The notes under the pieces were generated by a model. The model made no database searches and was not told the DNA's origin. It worked only from the letters and a program-made list of their open reading frames with translations. Shown here in pieces: positions 7,460 to 16,174 of a DNA stretch of 64,000 nt (positions are counted from its first letter, which is position 1; each line of letters starts with the position of its first letter). The stretch is from NCBI GenBank assembly GCA_036388555.1, contig DASVRP010000010.1, positions 62,001 to 126,000 on the forward strand, read 5' to 3'. Origin of the DNA: UBA4665 sp036388555. GTDB lineage: Bacteria; Patescibacteriota; Saccharimonadia; Saccharimonadales; UBA4665. The translations under genes and the position numbers were made by a program.

Positions 7460-9250
7460 TTATTGTCCGAGTTGCGGCATGATCTCGTTGATCGCCTGCT
7501 GCTGTGTCAGTACTTTAACACTGCCGGCATCGCGGACGCCCGCCAGATACGCCATCTCAGCCTGGAATGCTGCCGTACCGATAGTGTAAGTCGGGTCCGG
7601 ATCAGTCGGAGTATCTGATACTTCGTGGTAGACCAGGACAAGCCAGCTGCCATCTGCGACAGCTTGGTTGACCCAACCTTGGAACTGCGCCAGCGTCGTG
7701 GTGTTCAAGATATTCTGGACGACGATATTGTTCAGGTTGAGGTTGGCCTTAGTATTAAAACCTTCTTCGACTGAACGGTGTGTGAAGCCATGGGCACGGA
7801 TCTGGTCGACGATCGCAGGGGTCGTCTCACCGAATGGGCTGGCAAAGTTCGTGAATGCACCGGGGCCGACACCGATAAGGCCGAGGAATGTCTGCGGAAT
7901 CGTCAGTTCGGTATCAACATCGGCGGTACCCAGCAACGGCAGATGGGAATGGGTGCGGGTATGCCAGCCAAGTTCATGACCGGCGTTATAGAAATCACGG
8001 ACGTCCTGCGGACTCATGTAACTGGCGAAATTCTCTTCAATAGGCTGGCTGTTAAGGTACTGCGTCGAAGTAATACCATATTGTGACATGACTGGCAAGG
8101 CGTTGTCATGGATCGACTTCCAACCGTCATCGAACGTCAGCGATACCAGGGGACTGCTGAAGCCGTTACCTGACGAGGGCAGCGGTGCAGTCACCGGTGT
8201 CGGTGCTGGAGCTGGGACAGGCAGCGGTGTCGTTACAGGAGTGGGAGCCGGTACTGGAGCAGCCGCTGCGTCACTTTCGACGATGCTGTAATCATCAGTC
8301 GACAAGCTGCCATCCGATGTCAGTGCGTGGAACAGAACAACGCTGCTGATGCCAGCCGGCACGGTAAAGTGTCCGCTGAACTGAGCCCAATCAGCCTGGG
8401 CTGCAGCATCACCGAGCCAGGCATAGGAAACGATCCGGCCATCTGTGATGTAGGCGGCATTGACCTGTGACATACCGACAGATTTGTAACGGTTCGATAC
8501 AACGTAGGTCTTCCCGGGAGTCACGGTGATCTCATCAGAGATCCATTTGGCATCCCCATCCGTATAGTTACTGATATCAAGGCGAAGGCTGTGGTCACTG
8601 GCATATCCTGTATCATAGTGTGCCGACGTAGCAGTATTGTTGCCATAACCACCGAATGTCCAATGCATAGGCTTGCCGGCAACAGCATCTTCGGCAGAAG
8701 GGTTCAGGACCAGATTCTTAGCATCGGCGGCCGGAACGACTGCTGGCTTCGGCGCGGGCGCCGGAGTTGAAGCCGGTGAGTCAGTTGCCGGAGCTGATGT
8801 AGGAGCCGGAGCTACTGGTGCCGGAGCAGTGGCTTGAACCGGCTTGGTTGCGACGGCGTAATAGTTACTGTTATCATGCCGGGCGACGGGGCTGACATGT
8901 CCCTTGTCGGATGCATGACCGCCAGATGCAGCATATGACTTGTCCTGGCCGGCTGGCGCACGCCAGGTCAGTGTATGGGCGGTCTCGGCAGTGGTGCCTG
9001 CAGCCGGGACCGCTATGTCCGCTTTCTCAGAAGCAATCGCACCGGCGGGATCGCTGACGGACGGAGCTGGTGTTTCACGGGGTTCGCGTGCAGTCGTGGT
9101 AGCCGATGACAAACCGCTGTCCTGACTGGATACAGCACCCTTGATAACTTTGGTATTTGCTTTATCGCTCATGCCGTCGACGACGACGAACGTGGCCAGG
9201 CCGAGTGTCGCTACCCCTACGATCAACCCCGGAATATATCGTTTCTTCAT
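7460..9250 (-). CDS. Secreted polysaccharide deacetylase (CE4) with carbohydrate-binding-like module
   Basis: 596 aa. N-terminal membrane anchor or signal at about 7-25, then long Ala/Pro/Ser/Thr-rich linkers (about 40-175 and 328-362). Between them lies a jelly-roll-like module (180-325; VLNPSAEDAV start, TPGKTYVVSNRYKS strand) resembling CBM/discoidin-like modules. The CE4 domain spans about 365-590: TFDD 372-375 (catalytic base and metal Asp), H430-x3-H434 metal ligands, SPFG 471-474 and a final YHE at 541. It should remove N- or O-acetyl groups from an extracellular glycan or peptidoglycan. An SD (GAGGGG) precedes the ATG. The leader is about 80 bases and carries a hairpin followed by T-runs, so attenuation is possible. 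The context suggests modification of the glucan made nearby, but peptidoglycan is an equally fair substrate. Confidence 0.88.
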   Translation of the reverse strand: MKKRYIPGLIVGVATLGLATFVVVDGMSDKANTKVIKGAVSSQDSGLSSATTTAREPRETPAPSVSDPAGAIASEKADIAVPAAGTTAETAHTLTWRAPAGQDKSYAASGGHASDKGHVSPVARHDNSNYYAVATKPVQATAPAPVAPAPTSAPATDSPASTPAPAPKPAVVPAADAKNLVLNPSAEDAVAGKPMHWTFGGYGNNTATSAHYDTGYASDHSLRLDISNYTDGDAKWISDEITVTPGKTYVVSNRYKSVGMSQVNAAYITDGRIVSYAWLGDAAAQADWAQFSGHFTVPAGISSVVLFHALTSDGSLSTDDYSIVESDAAAAPVPAPTPVTTPLPVPAPAPTPVTAPLPSSGNGFSSPLVSLTFDDGWKSIHDNALPVMSQYGITSTQYLNSQPIEENFASYMSPQDVRDFYNAGHELGWHTRTHSHLPLLGTADVDTELTIPQTFLGLIGVGPGAFTNFASPFGETTPAIVDQIRAHGFTHRSVEEGFNTKANLNLNNIVVQNILNTTTLAQFQGWVNQAVADGSWLVLVYHEVSDTPTDPDPTYTIGTAAFQAEMAYLAGVRDAGSVKVLTQQQAINEIMPQLGQ

Positions 9251-9337
9251 GTCATACCCCTCAATCTTACTTATGCTTATTCCCTTAAAAACAAAAAGGA
9301 CAGCCCCGCCGCCCCCATAACCCTCAGTTATATGGGT

Positions 9338-9365
9338 ATCGTATCATACAGCCTTCCTGTGTCAA
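9338..9365 (-). promoter_or_regulatory. Deacetylase promoter
   Basis: TTGACA (9360-9365) and TACGAT (9338-9343), 16-bp spacer, minus strand. In the leader, CCCATA pairs with TATGGG, and a GC-rich run is followed by TTTTTGTTTTT. Confidence 0.6.
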
Positions 9366-9468
9366 TCCTTCGTTGCGGTCACGGTTTCGTTATGCAACTA
9401 AAGTAGTTTCTAACTTATGTTTAAAGTAGTCTGTGAAATAATCCTTATTGCGTTCCGCCAGCGTACTC

Positions 9469-9474
9469 TATAAT
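9469..9474 (+). promoter_or_regulatory. -10 element of the histidine kinase operon
   Basis: TATAAT with a weak TTATTG or TTGCGT -35 about 15-18 bases upstream; about 40-base leader to the ATG at 9524. Confidence 0.5.
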
Positions 9475-9523
9475 ACGCCCTCAGGAAAGGTAGACAGAGG
9501 TAACACCCCTGCTTTATATATGT

Positions 9524-11743
9524 ATGCCCGCTAATAAAAAATCCGCCGACCCCATTGTACACACCAACAGCCTTAATACGATCGACTATAAGAAGTTCTT
9601 CGAGGTATTACCGGACCAGTACATCGCAGTGCTGCCCGACGACCCAATATTTACGATCGCTGCCGAGAACGAGTCCCATGCCAAACTGGCGCTGGTAGAA
9701 CGCGAGAAGACGCTCGGCAGGCCGATATTCGAAGTCTTTCCTGACATATCTGAGAAATATAAGAAGACCGGCGTCAATGACGTCATGGAATCATTCCGGC
9801 GCGTGATCAAGACGAAGCTGCCGGATATTATGGAAACGATACAGTTCGACCTCAAGCGTCCCGACGGGACGGTAGAGACACGCTATTGGCGGCTCATCCA
9901 TTACCCGCTGTTCAATGAAGATGGCACACTCTCTCTGATCTTCCAATCGACGCACGACATAACGGGTGAAGTGATGACTGACCGGCAGCTGGCCCGTACC
10001 AAGCTCCAGCTCGATGAAGCACTATCAGTCGGACTGGTCGCTACCTATGCATGGGACGTACCGACGGATATCGTGACGGGCGATAAGAACCTGGCCCTGA
10101 TGTTCGGCGTATCCGATGAGGACGTCAACAGCGGAGTTCCATTGTCAATTTTCACGAATTCCATACATGAAAATGATAGGGAGAGGGTGGTAAAACAGAT
10201 CGGTGATGCGATCAAGTCCGAAGATACATTTTCAAGTGACTACCGCACGGTCGTCCGCGACGGGACGATACGCTGGGTCATCGCCCGCGGCCGTATCAAA
10301 CGCGACAACAAGGGGAAGGCCATAAGCCTGCAGGGAGCCCTGGTTGACATAACTGAGCGGAAGCTCATTGAAAACAACCTCAGTTATCTGGCTCAGGCGA
10401 GTGCCGTCCTGACCGAGTCGCTCGACTATAAGCAGACGCTGCAGACTATCGCTGACCTGATGGTTCCGGACATTGCAGACTGGTGCACCGTCCAGATCCT
10501 TGACGAGGATAACGAATTGCAGCAGGTCGCCCTGGCCCATAAGGATCCAGATAAGGTCAAATGGGCGATCGCACTCCGTGAGAAGCAGGGACCGCAGGAT
10601 ATGGACTTACCGACGGGCGTACCCAATGTCATCAGGACGGGCAAGCCCGAATTTTACCCGATTATAACCGACGAACTGCTTGTGGCTGCCTCCAAGAGTG
10701 AGGAAGAGTTGAAATTGACCCGCGAGCTCGGCCTGAGCTCAGTCATTATCGTACCTCTGAAGACAAATCGTAAGACAGTCGGTGCCATCACTCTGATCAT
10801 GGCCGAGCAGAAGCGGCATTATGTCAACGCAGACCTCGAGATGGCAGTCGAATTGGCCAACCGCGCCTCCCTGGCCATGACCAATGCCAGCCTATACGAA
10901 GATGCTCAGAATGAGATCGCTGAGCGTGCCCGGCTGGAAGCTGAGCTCCAAGTCGCCAATGAAGAGCTTGAGCGCCGCGTCGAAATCCGGACCGCTGAAC
11001 TCGAAGAGACCAACCTCAACCTGCAGCGCAGCAACCAGGAACTGCAGGATTTCGCCTATGTCGCATCGCACGACCTGCAGGAGCCACTCCGCAAGATCCA
11101 GGCCTTCGGTAATCTGCTGGAGACCGAGTACGCCGCACAATTAGGTGAGGGTAAGGATTATCTTTCGCGGATGCGCAATGCGGCGGCCCGCATGAGTGCC
11201 CTTATCGAAGATATCTTGTCATTCTCGCGGGTCACGACCAAGGGCCGCAACTTTACTCCCGTCAACCTACGGACAGTTACCCAGGAAGTCATCAGTGACC
11301 TGGAGGTCCGGATCGACGACACCAAGGCCACCATCAATATCGGGGACCTGCCGACGATCCAGGCCGACGCCATGCAGATGCGGCAGCTGCTGCAGAACCT
11401 GATTGCCAATGCCCTCAAATTCCGCCGCGACGGCGTCAATCCTGTCATCACCGTACGGGCTGGGACAGAATCGAAGCCCGGTGATAAAATGAAGTATTGC
11501 CGGCTTGAAATCGAAGACAACGGACTTGGTTTCGATGAAAAATACCTCGACCGCATCTTCGCCGTCTTCCAGCGTCTGCATAACCGCGAGACATATGAAG
11601 GCACCGGCATCGGTCTGGCCGTCTGCCGTAAGATCGTCGAGCGGCACGGCGGCAGCATCACCGCTACCAGTAAGCTTGGCAAAGGCTCGACATTTATCAT
11701 TTCACTGCCCATAAAGCATAAGAAAGGAGAAAATCTCCTATGA
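9524..11743 (+). CDS. PAS-PAS-GAF sensor histidine kinase
   Basis: 739 aa with no membrane segment, so a cytoplasmic sensor. A divergent PAS domain (about 20-145), a clearer PAS/PAC domain (about 155-285, ending in GALVDITERKLIENN), a GAF domain (about 300-460) and a coiled coil (about 465-510) precede the kinase core. HisKA has the phospho-acceptor His516 in ASHDLQEPLRK, the phytochrome-like class. The HATPase_c domain has N-box NALKFRRDG, G1 EDNGLGFDE and GTGIGLAVCRKIVERHGG. It probably senses a soluble ligand or redox state. It heads a three-gene operon with two receiver proteins, spaced 10 bp and then an 8-bp overlap. No DNA-binding output domain is encoded in the operon. The start is the second of two near ATGs (9520 and 9524); only 9524 is in frame. 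Confidence 0.88.
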   Translation: MPANKKSADPIVHTNSLNTIDYKKFFEVLPDQYIAVLPDDPIFTIAAENESHAKLALVEREKTLGRPIFEVFPDISEKYKKTGVNDVMESFRRVIKTKLPDIMETIQFDLKRPDGTVETRYWRLIHYPLFNEDGTLSLIFQSTHDITGEVMTDRQLARTKLQLDEALSVGLVATYAWDVPTDIVTGDKNLALMFGVSDEDVNSGVPLSIFTNSIHENDRERVVKQIGDAIKSEDTFSSDYRTVVRDGTIRWVIARGRIKRDNKGKAISLQGALVDITERKLIENNLSYLAQASAVLTESLDYKQTLQTIADLMVPDIADWCTVQILDEDNELQQVALAHKDPDKVKWAIALREKQGPQDMDLPTGVPNVIRTGKPEFYPIITDELLVAASKSEEELKLTRELGLSSVIIVPLKTNRKTVGAITLIMAEQKRHYVNADLEMAVELANRASLAMTNASLYEDAQNEIAERARLEAELQVANEELERRVEIRTAELEETNLNLQRSNQELQDFAYVASHDLQEPLRKIQAFGNLLETEYAAQLGEGKDYLSRMRNAAARMSALIEDILSFSRVTTKGRNFTPVNLRTVTQEVISDLEVRIDDTKATINIGDLPTIQADAMQMRQLLQNLIANALKFRRDGVNPVITVRAGTESKPGDKMKYCRLEIEDNGLGFDEKYLDRIFAVFQRLHNRETYEGTGIGLAVCRKIVERHGGSITATSKLGKGSTFIISLPIKHKKGENLL

Positions 11744-11753
11744 AAGGGAATAC

Positions 11754-12236
11754 ATGAACCAGAACGGAATAGTCATACTGATGGCAGACGATGACGATGA
11801 TGATTATCTGCTGACCAAGAAAGCCCTCCAAGAGAGCAAACTCCTCAATACACTGTGCCGCGTCAAAGACGGCGAAGAACTGCTTGATTACTTGAAATGC
11901 CGCGGGCAGTATGCCGATAAGCAGGAGTGTGGTCGCCCCGGCGTCATCCTGCTGGACCTCAATATGCCTAAGAAGGATGGCCGCGAAGCCCTTAAGGAGA
12001 TCAAATCGGACGACGACCTCAAGGATATACCTGTCGTCGTATTCACCACGTCAAAGGCCGAGGAGGATATATACCGCTCATATCAGCTGGGTGTCAATTC
12101 GTTCATCACCAAGCCGGTGACGTTCGAAGGCCTTCTGCAGGTCATCCAGACGCTTGGCAAATACTGGTTCGAAATAGTCGAACTGCCGACGTCCCACGCC
12201 GATGCTCCAAACGAAAAAGAAGGGTCCAGTGTCTAA
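11754..12236 (+). CDS. Stand-alone response regulator receiver (Rcp1-like)
   Basis: 160 aa single receiver domain. Acidic pocket in MADDDDDDY near residues 8-14, phospho-acceptor D68 in LLDLNMPKKDG, then FTTS and the conserved Lys in FITKP. Proteins of this class, with an insertion before the phosphorylation site (LKCRGQYADKQECGRPG), pair with phytochrome-type kinases. It has no output domain, so it probably relays phosphate to, or inhibits, another protein. It follows the kinase gene by 10 bases with an SD (GAAAGGGAA), and overlaps the next gene. Confidence 0.88.
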   Translation: MNQNGIVILMADDDDDDYLLTKKALQESKLLNTLCRVKDGEELLDYLKCRGQYADKQECGRPGVILLDLNMPKKDGREALKEIKSDDDLKDIPVVVFTTSKAEEDIYRSYQLGVNSFITKPVTFEGLLQVIQTLGKYWFEIVELPTSHADAPNEKEGSSV

Positions 12237-13368
12237 CAACCTTCACGTACTGCTGGTCGACGATGATGAAGATGATTACCTGATCATCCGTAACCTCATG
12301 GCCAAGATTCCTGAGTCGCCATTCCGGATCGACTGGGTGTCTACGCCTTCTGAGGCCCAGGGCATGATAGACAAGTCGGAACATGATATATATCTGGTAG
12401 ATTACCGACTCGGGGCAGAGAACGGTTTGGAACTGCTGAGTAATTTCGACCTCGTCCAGCGGCCAGAACCGTTCATCATCCTGACTGGAGCTGGCGATGA
12501 ACAGGTCGAGCGGCGAGCCATGAAGATGGGCGTCGCCGACTATCTCGTCAAGGGCGCGCTCGATAGCGAACTGTTGTCCCGCGTCATGCGTTATTCGCTG
12601 CAACGAAAACTCATCGAGGCCCAGCGCGTCCATCAACTGATGGAGATCAACCGTTCCAAGGATGAGTTCATTGCCCTGGCATCCCATCAGCTGCGCACGC
12701 CGGCGACAGCGGTCAAACAGTATGTCGGTATGATCCTGGAAGGTTATGCCGGAGATATCTCACCCGAACAGGAGAAGTTCCTCCGCAGCGCCTATGAAAG
12801 CAATGAGCGGCAGATACAGGTCGTCAACGACATCCTGCGTGTCGCCAAGCTCGACCTCAAAAAAATTACCCTCAAGCCGGAAGACATCGATGTCGGCAAG
12901 CTCATGGAAAGCATCGTCCGCGACGCGGCCTCGTTATTCACGAACCGTGACCAAAAGATCTCATACGCACTTCCGCAATCTCCGGTCATCGCCCGGCTCG
13001 ATACCGAATACATCCGGATGGCCTTCAGCAATATCATAGACAATGCCAGCAAATATACCCCGACTGGCAAGTCGGTCTGCGTCGATGTCAGCAAGCAGCG
13101 TGGCAACAAGATCGCCATCACCATCCAGGACGAAGGCGTCGGTATCGCAAAGGGCGACATCGACAAGTTATTCAAGAAGTTCTCCCGGATCGACAACCCG
13201 CTATCGGTCAAGGTCGGCGGGACTGGCTTGGGGCTTTACTGGTCGAACGAGGTCATCCAGCTGCACGGCGGAAGTATCGAGGTCGAATCCGTTCCGGACA
13301 AAGGCACGACATTCAAGATAGTCTTACCCGGCAAGAAACGCCCGCCCATGGCCCAGTCGCATAGGTAA
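12229..13368 (+). CDS. Receiver-histidine kinase hybrid
   Basis: 379 aa from GTG at 12229. This start is preferred over an ATG at 12202 because AGAAGGG sits just upstream and the GTG overlaps the receiver gene's stop by 8 bases. Domain order is receiver (VDDDEDDY; acceptor D58 in LVDYRLG), short linker, HisKA with H153 (ASHQLRTPATAVK), then HATPase_c (NIIDNASKYTPTG; GTGLGLYWS). There is no membrane segment. Having the receiver at the N-terminus and the kinase at the C-terminus means it can be switched by phosphorylation and then signal onward. Together with the two upstream genes it forms a branched phosphorelay without a visible transcription factor. The final target is not in the window. 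Confidence 0.85.
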   Translation: MSNNLHVLLVDDDEDDYLIIRNLMAKIPESPFRIDWVSTPSEAQGMIDKSEHDIYLVDYRLGAENGLELLSNFDLVQRPEPFIILTGAGDEQVERRAMKMGVADYLVKGALDSELLSRVMRYSLQRKLIEAQRVHQLMEINRSKDEFIALASHQLRTPATAVKQYVGMILEGYAGDISPEQEKFLRSAYESNERQIQVVNDILRVAKLDLKKITLKPEDIDVGKLMESIVRDAASLFTNRDQKISYALPQSPVIARLDTEYIRMAFSNIIDNASKYTPTGKSVCVDVSKQRGNKIAITIQDEGVGIAKGDIDKLFKKFSRIDNPLSVKVGGTGLGLYWSNEVIQLHGGSIEVESVPDKGTTFKIVLPGKKRPPMAQSHR

Positions 13369-13640
13369 GCATAAGCCCTTTATAATGTACTGGCCTTTCT
13401 GGCAAACTGCATATATAATACTGGTAGCTATATGCGTGAGCACTATACGTTTCGTACAGACCGCTCCTACGCATAAGCTTTACCGACACATGGCAGACAT
13501 ACTCCGGTCACTGTACGCCTTCTCTCATATCAGAACTATCCGGTGACCTGCCAGACATGGCCGGGTCCGCATTGACACGTTTCCGTTCGGCTGTGACCGT
13601 CTCCAGCGCCTATTATCAGATAAGAGTGGGGTTATTTATT

Positions 13641-13877
13641 ATGCAGCTATCTTTTACACATGCAGCCGACAAAAAATATTTCTGGGCGTTCGCCCGGGAC
13701 GTCATGCCACCAGCCAAGCGCTACCGGCCATCATTGACGCCGCGCAGTAACCTCGACCGCTATCATATAACTTCATGCTCACGACAGGCCAAAGCCTACG
13801 GTGTCAAAGCAGGCATGACATATGGTGAGGCCCGCAAGCTCGTACCACAGATGCGCGTCATCGTCTGCAACCGCTAG
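13641..13877 (+). CDS. Small protein resembling the N-terminal part of Y-family DNA polymerases
   Basis: 78 aa from the ATG at 13641 (a longer frame opens at 13557). The second half, SCSRQAKAYGVKAGMTYGEA followed by RKLVPQMRVIVCNR, matches the DinB/UmuC segment around 'EAR-FGV-SGM-x-AR-LCP'. The catalytic Asp motif that should lie before it (DMDAFYA) is not recognisable, and palm, finger and little-finger domains are missing. The gene therefore cannot encode an active polymerase. It may be a decayed remnant, or a maintained small protein that borrows this motif. Possible -10 elements lie at about 13380 and 13425, leaving a long untranslated stretch. Coding status is uncertain. Confidence 0.5.
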   Translation: MQLSFTHAADKKYFWAFARDVMPPAKRYRPSLTPRSNLDRYHITSCSRQAKAYGVKAGMTYGEARKLVPQMRVIVCNR

Positions 13878-13975
13878 GTCGGTCTGCTAGGTCAGTCTAT
13901 TGGATCGGTGTCCATCTCATTTGGCAAGCTGTGCAGTCGCCCGCCGGATATCCGAGCCCGGTGCTAGTACTGACA

Positions 13976-15634
13976 TCAATGGCCGATCGTAATCGTCGTG
14001 CCACCGAGCTTATCCGCAAAATAGCTGTCATGTGATATATAGATGATCGCACCATGGTATGAGGTCAGAGCAAGCTCCAGCTCCTCGATACTTGGCAAGT
14101 CAAGGTGGTTGGTCGGTTCATCCAGTATGAGCACCAGTGGATCGTCGGCCAGCATACTTATCAGTTGGAAGCGGGCTTTCTGGCCGCCGCTCAGCCGTTC
14201 GACGGGCATATCCCCATCACTTGCAGGATTGAACAGATAGTCGCTTAGCAGCTGCTTGATCCGCTGCGGGCTCGATGGGGTGTCCTTATCCATCAGCACT
14301 TGCTCGAGGGCGCTTGATAGCGTCATTTTCAGATATTTCGGATTAATTTCCTGCTCGTACATCCCGATGCGCAGATCCTTTTCGGTGTCTACGATACCGC
14401 CGAAAATCCGGCTTGCCGGAGCTTCATTGCGCGATTGAGCCATTATAGACTGGATCAGCGTCGTCTTACCGGCTCCGTTACGGCCATGCAGACGGATGCG
14501 CTCCGCCTCATGGAGTGCAAAGCTGATATTCTCGAAGAGCGGCGAATCGCCGTAGCCAAGTCCTAGCTTCTCGACCTGCACCAGCAGGCGATGGGAATCC
14601 GACTCCTTCGTCCTCGTCCGGATGCGGATGTTCTGTGCCTTATATTTCTCATATGAGGCCGTCATCTTGTCATTCATGCTACTGGCAGATTCCTGGTCGA
14701 TCCAGAACGATGGCTTCTCGAGCGATTGCAGTCGCGCCAGATCATCGCGGGCTTTCTGCTCCTGCGATTTGAACCGGCGGATAGTCCCAGGGTCGCGTGA
14801 TTTTTCCTTAAGCCGCTGGAACCTGATGACATCCTCCTGCAGATTGCGGATCCGCTTCTGGGTGATGTCGTATTCATTGACCTGGGAAGTTACCTGACTC
14901 TTGTTTGTGCGGAGATAATCATCATAGTTTCCGCGGAAGGCGAATGCCGTCCCATCACGGATTTCTATGATGCGGTCGACGCTGCGCAGGACATCGCGGT
15001 CATGGGTGATGACAAGCACCGCTTCCTGCGCAGCTTTGAGCCATCTGACGAAGGCATCCTTGGCAATGAAGTCCATATGGTTCGTCGGCTCATCAATCAG
15101 GGCGATATGCCCCCGCGAGCGCTGTACTTTCATCAGTTCGACCATACGTTTCTGGCCGCCGCTCAGGCTGCCGAGCTGGCTGTGTAACTTCGTCTTGTCG
15201 ATCTGGTAGATATCAAAGGCCTGCTCAATCTCATCCTCGAGTTGGTAATAGCCTAGGTCACTGAAACGCTCGAGAGCGTCGCTATATTCCTGCATCTTCT
15301 TATTGCTATCGCCCATGGTCTCGGGATAGGTGTCGAGTATGTACGCGAGCCGCTTGTATTCCGGCAAGTCTCCCTGGATATACTCCAGGACGGTCTTGTC
15401 CTCGTGTCCGTGGTGTTCCTGGCGGCTGGCGACGAGGATTGAGCCGCGCTTAAGGATAATTTCGCCGTCATAGTCTTTGTCGTCACCTGCAACGATGTTG
15501 AAAAGGGTAGACTTGCCGGTACCATTACGGCCGACTAGACCGACTTTTTCATTTTCCTGGACATCAAAATGCAACCCTTGGTAGAGCATTTTGTCGCCGA
15601 ACGATTTCTCATTGATGGTTACTGATAATAGCAT
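13976..15634 (-). CDS. ABC-F family ATPase
   Basis: 552 aa. Two ABC domains in one chain without membrane segments: the first with Walker A GRNGTGKST and signature LSGGQKRM, the second with GRNGAGKTT and LSGGQKAR. They are joined by a charged coiled linker (about 245-330) of the type that reaches into the ribosomal peptidyl-transferase centre. Each has an EPTNHMD or EPTNHLD Walker B box. Family roles are translation factor (EttA-like) or ribosome protection against antibiotics; the sequence does not decide which. A TGg-TATGAC element ends five bases before the ATG, consistent with leaderless transcription. Confidence 0.88.
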   Translation of the reverse strand: MLLSVTINEKSFGDKMLYQGLHFDVQENEKVGLVGRNGTGKSTLFNIVAGDDKDYDGEIILKRGSILVASRQEHHGHEDKTVLEYIQGDLPEYKRLAYILDTYPETMGDSNKKMQEYSDALERFSDLGYYQLEDEIEQAFDIYQIDKTKLHSQLGSLSGGQKRMVELMKVQRSRGHIALIDEPTNHMDFIAKDAFVRWLKAAQEAVLVITHDRDVLRSVDRIIEIRDGTAFAFRGNYDDYLRTNKSQVTSQVNEYDITQKRIRNLQEDVIRFQRLKEKSRDPGTIRRFKSQEQKARDDLARLQSLEKPSFWIDQESASSMNDKMTASYEKYKAQNIRIRTRTKESDSHRLLVQVEKLGLGYGDSPLFENISFALHEAERIRLHGRNGAGKTTLIQSIMAQSRNEAPASRIFGGIVDTEKDLRIGMYEQEINPKYLKMTLSSALEQVLMDKDTPSSPQRIKQLLSDYLFNPASDGDMPVERLSGGQKARFQLISMLADDPLVLILDEPTNHLDLPSIEELELALTSYHGAIIYISHDSYFADKLGGTTITIGH

Positions 15635-15763
15635 GTGTCGTCATACCAGTCTGCCACTGGCAATTGCAAGCCGGCAGACTGCCGGCCATGTGCGTTTCTG
15701 CGCGTTATAATACCTTATAATAACAGATATAAGCAGATTGGGCGAGGTAATTTGTGAGACAGC

Positions 15764-16081
15764 TTACTTCCGGCGCAATTCGAAATGCTCGTGGAGGAAT
15801 AGCAGTTCAGAGACGATCTGTTCGATATCAGGTGTTTCCGGTGCGTGCGCCGCATGCAGGCCCTGTGCGATCTTGTCCAGCTCCATAGCGACAGACGCGA
15901 AGTAGTCTCCCGATCTGATGCGCGCTGCGAACATGAGCTCTGACATATCGGCGTCATCAAAAGCCGATGTATCATCCCCATGGGACACACTGCCGGCACC
16001 GTCACGGACGAGTCGTACTCTAGCTGGAAAGTGTGAAAGGACCCGACTACCCGAGGGTAATTGGTAGGTTGCTGTGTTCAT
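15764..16081 (-). CDS. Hypothetical protein, 105 aa
   Basis: Start chosen at the ATG at 16079-16081 because AAGGAGG lies just upstream; an in-frame Met ten codons earlier would place the SD inside the gene. Soluble and acidic in the middle (SHGDDTSAFDDADMSELMFA), with a predicted helical C-terminal half (IEQIVSELLFLHEHFELRRK). No family recognised. It stands alone between ABC-F and radC. A possible TTGACA lies at about 16120-16125 on the minus strand, without a good -10. Confidence 0.65.
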   Translation of the reverse strand: MNTATYQLPSGSRVLSHFPARVRLVRDGAGSVSHGDDTSAFDDADMSELMFAARIRSGDYFASVAMELDKIAQGLHAAHAPETPDIEQIVSELLFLHEHFELRRK

Positions 16082-16174
16082 ATTCCTCCTTAATGCAATC
16101 AGGCTGAACATGCCGATTACTTGCTATGTCAATATACTGGCAGGCGTACAGGATTTCTGCAATCGGAATCATGA

